From Amycolatopsis xylanica (lineage in GTDB: Bacteria; Actinomycetota; Actinomycetes; Mycobacteriales; Pseudonocardiaceae), in the NCBI RefSeq assembly GCF_900107045.1, contig NZ_FNON01000003.1, positions 434,001-498,000 of the forward strand: DNA of 64,000 nt. The letters run 5' to 3'. The notes under the pieces are model-generated. The model did no database searches, was not told the origin of the DNA, and saw only the letters and a list, made by a program, of their open reading frames with translations. The position numbers and the translations under genes are program-made. This document shows, in pieces, positions 61,740-64,000 of the stretch (positions are counted from its first letter, which is position 1; each line of letters starts with the position of its first letter).

Positions 61740-61777
61740 GTGTTTTGGCCGGTTAGAACCGGCCAAAACGCTCACGA
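61734..61777. terminator. Palindrome copy D (21-bp arms)
   Basis: 21-bp arms with one G-T wobble, meeting at GGTT-AG-AACC. Contains the TGA (61737-61739) of the LAHTG gene and ends 4 nt before the murA stop (complement of 61782-61784). Confidence 0.7.
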
Positions 61778-61781
61778 GCCC

Positions 61782-63056
61782 TTAGGTGCGGTCGGGGTCG
61801 CCCGCGACGCGCTGGATCCGCGCGCCGAGGCGGTTCAGGTTCTCGACGAAGTGCGGGTAGCCGCGGTCGATGTGGAAGACGTCCCAGACCTCGGTGACGC
61901 TGTCCGCGCACAGCCCGGCCAGCACCAGGCCGGCGCCCGCGCGGATGTCCGACGCCCACACCGGCGCGCTCGACAGCTTCTCGACGCCGCGGACGACGGC
62001 GTGGTGGCCGTCGGTGCGCGCGTCGGCCGACAGGCGCATCATCTCCTCGATGAAACGGAACCGGGCCTCGTAGAGGTTCTCCGTGATCATCGCGGTGCCC
62101 TCGGAGACCGCGGAGAGCGCGACCGCGAACGGCTGCAGGTCCGTCGCGAAGCCCGGGTAGGGCAGGGTGACGAAGTCGACCGACTTCGGCCGGTCGTGCT
62201 GGACGACCCGGAAGCCCTTCTCGTCGAACGTGGTGATCTCGGCGCCCGCGTGCCGCAGCTTCTCGAGCACGAGGTCGAGATGATGCGGGTTGACGCCGGT
62301 GACCGTCAGGTCGCCGCGGGTCATGACCGCGGCGAACGCCCACGTCGCGCCGACGATCCGGTCGCCGATCACGCGGTGCTCGGTCGGGTGCAGCGTCTCG
62401 ACGCCGTGCACGGTCAGCGTCGAGGTGCCCGCGCCTTCGATCTTGGCGCCCATCTCGGTGAGCATCGTGCAGATGTCGACGATCTCGGGCTCGCGCGCGG
62501 CGTTGTCGATGACCGTGGTGCCCTCGGCGAGCACGGCGGCCATCAGGATGTTCTCGGTGGCGCCGACGCTCGGGAAGTCCAGCCAGACCTGCGCGCCCTG
62601 CAGCGTCTCCGCGTCCGCGACGACACAGCCGTGCTCGATGGTGGTGGTGGCGCCCAGCTTGCGCAGGCCGCTCTGGTGCATGTCCAGCGGGCGCTGGCCG
62701 ATCGCGTCACCGCCCGGCAGCGCGACGATGGCCTTCTTCAGCCGCCCGACCAGCGGGCCCAGCACGCAGACGGACGCGCGCAGCTTGCCCATCGCTGGCG
62801 AGTCGGCGCGGTGCGACAGCTCAGCCGGGGTGGTGATGGTGGCCGTGCCACCGTCGATGACGACCTCACAGCCGACACTGCGCAGTACGTCCGCCATCAG
62901 GGGGACGTCGAGGATCTGGGGACAGTTGGTGATGGTCGTGGTGCCCTCGGCCAGCAGTGCCGCGGCCATCAGTTTGAGCACGCTGTTCTTGGCGCCGACG
63001 ACCTCTACCTCGCCGACCAACCGGGCCCCGCCATGGACGTCGAAGTGCTCGCTCAT
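61782..63056 (-). CDS. murA: UDP-N-acetylglucosamine 1-carboxyvinyltransferase with Asp at the fosfomycin site
   Basis: 424 aa. First committed enzyme of peptidoglycan synthesis. The two-domain EPSP-synthase fold is seen: [48 protein letters not shown] and a C-terminal [17 protein letters not shown]. The catalytic loop reads [15 protein letters not shown]: Asp117 replaces the usual Cys115 (E. coli numbering) that fosfomycin alkylates, as in mycobacteria, which predicts intrinsic fosfomycin resistance. ATG 63056 is preferred; 63065 is an in-frame alternative. Confidence 0.95.
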   Translation of the reverse strand: MSEHFDVHGGARLVGEVEVVGAKNSVLKLMAAALLAEGTTTITNCPQILDVPLMADVLRSVGCEVVIDGGTATITTPAELSHRADSPAMGKLRASVCVLGPLVGRLKKAIVALPGGDAIGQRPLDMHQSGLRKLGATTTIEHGCVVADAETLQGAQVWLDFPSVGATENILMAAVLAEGTTVIDNAAREPEIVDICTMLTEMGAKIEGAGTSTLTVHGVETLHPTEHRVIGDRIVGATWAFAAVMTRGDLTVTGVNPHHLDLVLEKLRHAGAEITTFDEKGFRVVQHDRPKSVDFVTLPYPGFATDLQPFAVALSAVSEGTAMITENLYEARFRFIEEMMRLSADARTDGHHAVVRGVEKLSSAPVWASDIRAGAGLVLAGLCADSVTEVWDVFHIDRGYPHFVENLNRLGARIQRVAGDPDRT

Positions 63057-63128
63057 GGGGGCCAATCATGCCTTCCCGCCTGGTTTTGCCTTCCGGCAGG
63101 GCGGTGGTCCCGGCGGCGCCGAAGCGCG

Positions 63129-64000
63129 CTAGGCGGACTGCCGCCGCCGGGAGATGGCGACACCGAGCAGGCACAGCGCTCCGCCGAGCAGCCCCAGCGC
63201 CGCCGGGATCTCGGCGAGCAGCAGCCAGGACAGCAGCACCGACACGGCGGGCACCGCGTAGGTCACCGCCGACAACCTGCTCGCGTCCGAGCGGCGCAAC
63301 GCGTACGCCCAGGCGACGAACCCGATCGCCGTCGGGAACACCCCGAGGTAAGCGGCGCTGAGCATGGCCCCGGCGGGCGCCGTGCTCAGCTCACCCAGCA
63401 GCTGCGGCAGCCACGGAAGCAAGACCACGGTGGCCACGACGCTCCCGAGCCAGATCACGGTGAGCCCGTCGGCGTGGCGCAGCGCCACCTTCTGGATCAT
63501 CACCCCGGCGGCGTAGAGCACGGCGGCCAGCAGGCACAGCAGCACACCGCCCCACTCGCGCTGCGCGGACGCGCCCGTCGCGATGAGCGTGGCGCCGGCG
63601 AGCGCGACCACCGAGCCGATGATGAGCCAGCGCGAGACGCCTTCGCCGAGGAACTTCCCGGCGGTCACGGCGACCAGCAGCGGCGCGAGGTTCACCAGCA
63701 ACGCCGCGGTGCCGGCGTCGACGTGCCGCTCGGCCGCGTTGAGCGCGACGGTGTAGCCGGCGAGCCACAACACCGCGTAGGCCGCGATCAGCAGGAAGGC
63801 CTTGCGGGACAACCGCACCCGGAGGCCACGCTTGACTCCGACGAACACGGTGAGCGTGACGGCCGCGACGCCGAGCCGGAACAACGCCAGCGGCGCCGGT
63901 GACAACGCGTGCCCGATCCCGCGGATCGCGACGAACGACGAGGCCCACAGCAGCACCGCCAGCCCTGCCGCGGCGGAGGTCTTTCCCCAGGCCGTCTTCG
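63129..64000 (-). CDS. EamA/DMT-family transporter, 5'-truncated
   Basis: The frame is open to the window end: GTG at 63956 would be an internal start, but the residues before it (...KTAWGKTSAAAGLA...) continue the first helix, so the true start is just outside. About 289 visible residues, ten predicted transmembrane helices in two EamA repeats (VLLWASSFVAIRGIGHALSP; ALYAAGVMIQKVALRHADG; LSAVTYAVPAVSVLLSWLLLAEIP). Drug/metabolite transporter superfamily; substrate unknown. 72 bp from the murA start, same strand as murA. Confidence 0.85.
   Translation of the reverse strand, partial: KTAWGKTSAAAGLAVLLWASSFVAIRGIGHALSPAPLALFRLGVAAVTLTVFVGVKRGLRVRLSRKAFLLIAAYAVLWLAGYTVALNAAERHVDAGTAALLVNLAPLLVAVTAGKFLGEGVSRWLIIGSVVALAGATLIATGASAQREWGGVLLCLLAAVLYAAGVMIQKVALRHADGLTVIWLGSVVATVVLLPWLPQLLGELSTAPAGAMLSAAYLGVFPTAIGFVAWAYALRRSDASRLSAVTYAVPAVSVLLSWLLLAEIPAALGLLGGALCLLGVAISRRRQSA

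Noticed and set aside
61740..63902. 720-codon frame antisense to murA and the DMT transporter
   Set aside because: Shadow frame created by GC3 bias; both minus-strand genes have full family signatures.

Overview
The window is a chromosomal segment of a high-GC actinomycete. The gene content and order point to the Mycobacteriales/Pseudonocardiales side of the phylum: the block clpS - DUF2017 - P1 peptidase - mec - cysO - cysM, then rhomboid - murI - MBL hydrolase - rph - rdgB, follows the Mycobacterium tuberculosis Rv1331-Rv1341 neighbourhood, with pncB and dinG close by. NucS, a MurA with Asp at the fosfomycin-target cysteine position, and a LAxTG sortase substrate fit as well. A Pseudonocardiaceae genus (Amycolatopsis-like) is my inference, not something I can prove here. 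I see no rRNA, tRNA, CRISPR array, insertion sequence or intact prophage.

Layout. 1-3.2 kb: the 3' end of a SagB-type dehydrogenase gene, a 25-codon ORF coupled to a DesK-like histidine kinase, and a NarL-type regulator; possibly the edge of a RiPP cluster. 3.2-5.7 kb: GH25 muramidase, a small membrane protein, a lipoprotein and Bcp peroxiredoxin. 5.8-11.8 kb: the most accessory-looking part, with a 1044-aa NACHT-LRR (bacterial NLR) protein convergent with a two-gene operon encoding an acyltransferase/ThiF fusion and a ketoacyl synthase III. 11.9-19.4 kb: the conserved nucleotide-quality, cell-wall and cysteine/sulfur-carrier block. 19.4-26.2 kb: NAD salvage (pncB, pncA) with an Eda-type aldolase, bioY and dinG. 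26.2-33.3 kb: Ser/Thr kinase, OsmC, Pth2-like protein, serB, ctaD and an APH-family kinase. 33.3-43 kb: small enzymes and regulators, including an opine-type dehydrogenase, a gamma-family PLP enzyme divergent from an Lrp regulator, and a tandem 3-hydroxyacyl-CoA dehydrogenase. 43-50 kb: dhaKLM flanked by two DUF3558-like lipoproteins, an SSS symporter with a small partner, and a rhomboid-like protein lacking its serine. 50-57.7 kb: papain-like protein with unusual motif order, cyclase-like protein, NucS, Nudix, enoyl-CoA hydratase, GlxA regulator, isochorismatase-like hydrolase and a MeaA-type mutase. 57.7-64 kb: DUF418 protein with divergent TetR, two LysE exporters, a cell-wall-anchored protein, MurA and a DMT transporter cut by the window end.

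Two patterns run through the whole window. First, many genes have no ribosome binding site but a TAnnnT hexamer 6-8 nt before the start codon, which is the layout of leaderless mRNAs; I used this to choose several starts. Second, four copies of one long near-perfect palindrome family (arms beginning TCGTGAGYG and meeting at GGTT-nn-AACC) lie at gene 3' ends, and several supply the stop codon of a flanking gene, so they may act as combined stop and bidirectional terminator elements.

The best candidates for undescribed biology are the acyltransferase-ThiF/KASIII operon (8950-11753), the NACHT-LRR gene (5799-8933), the papain-like protein whose His motif precedes its Cys motif (50035-50811), the degenerate cyclase-like protein with a symmetric TGCA array upstream (51170-51872), and the palindrome family.
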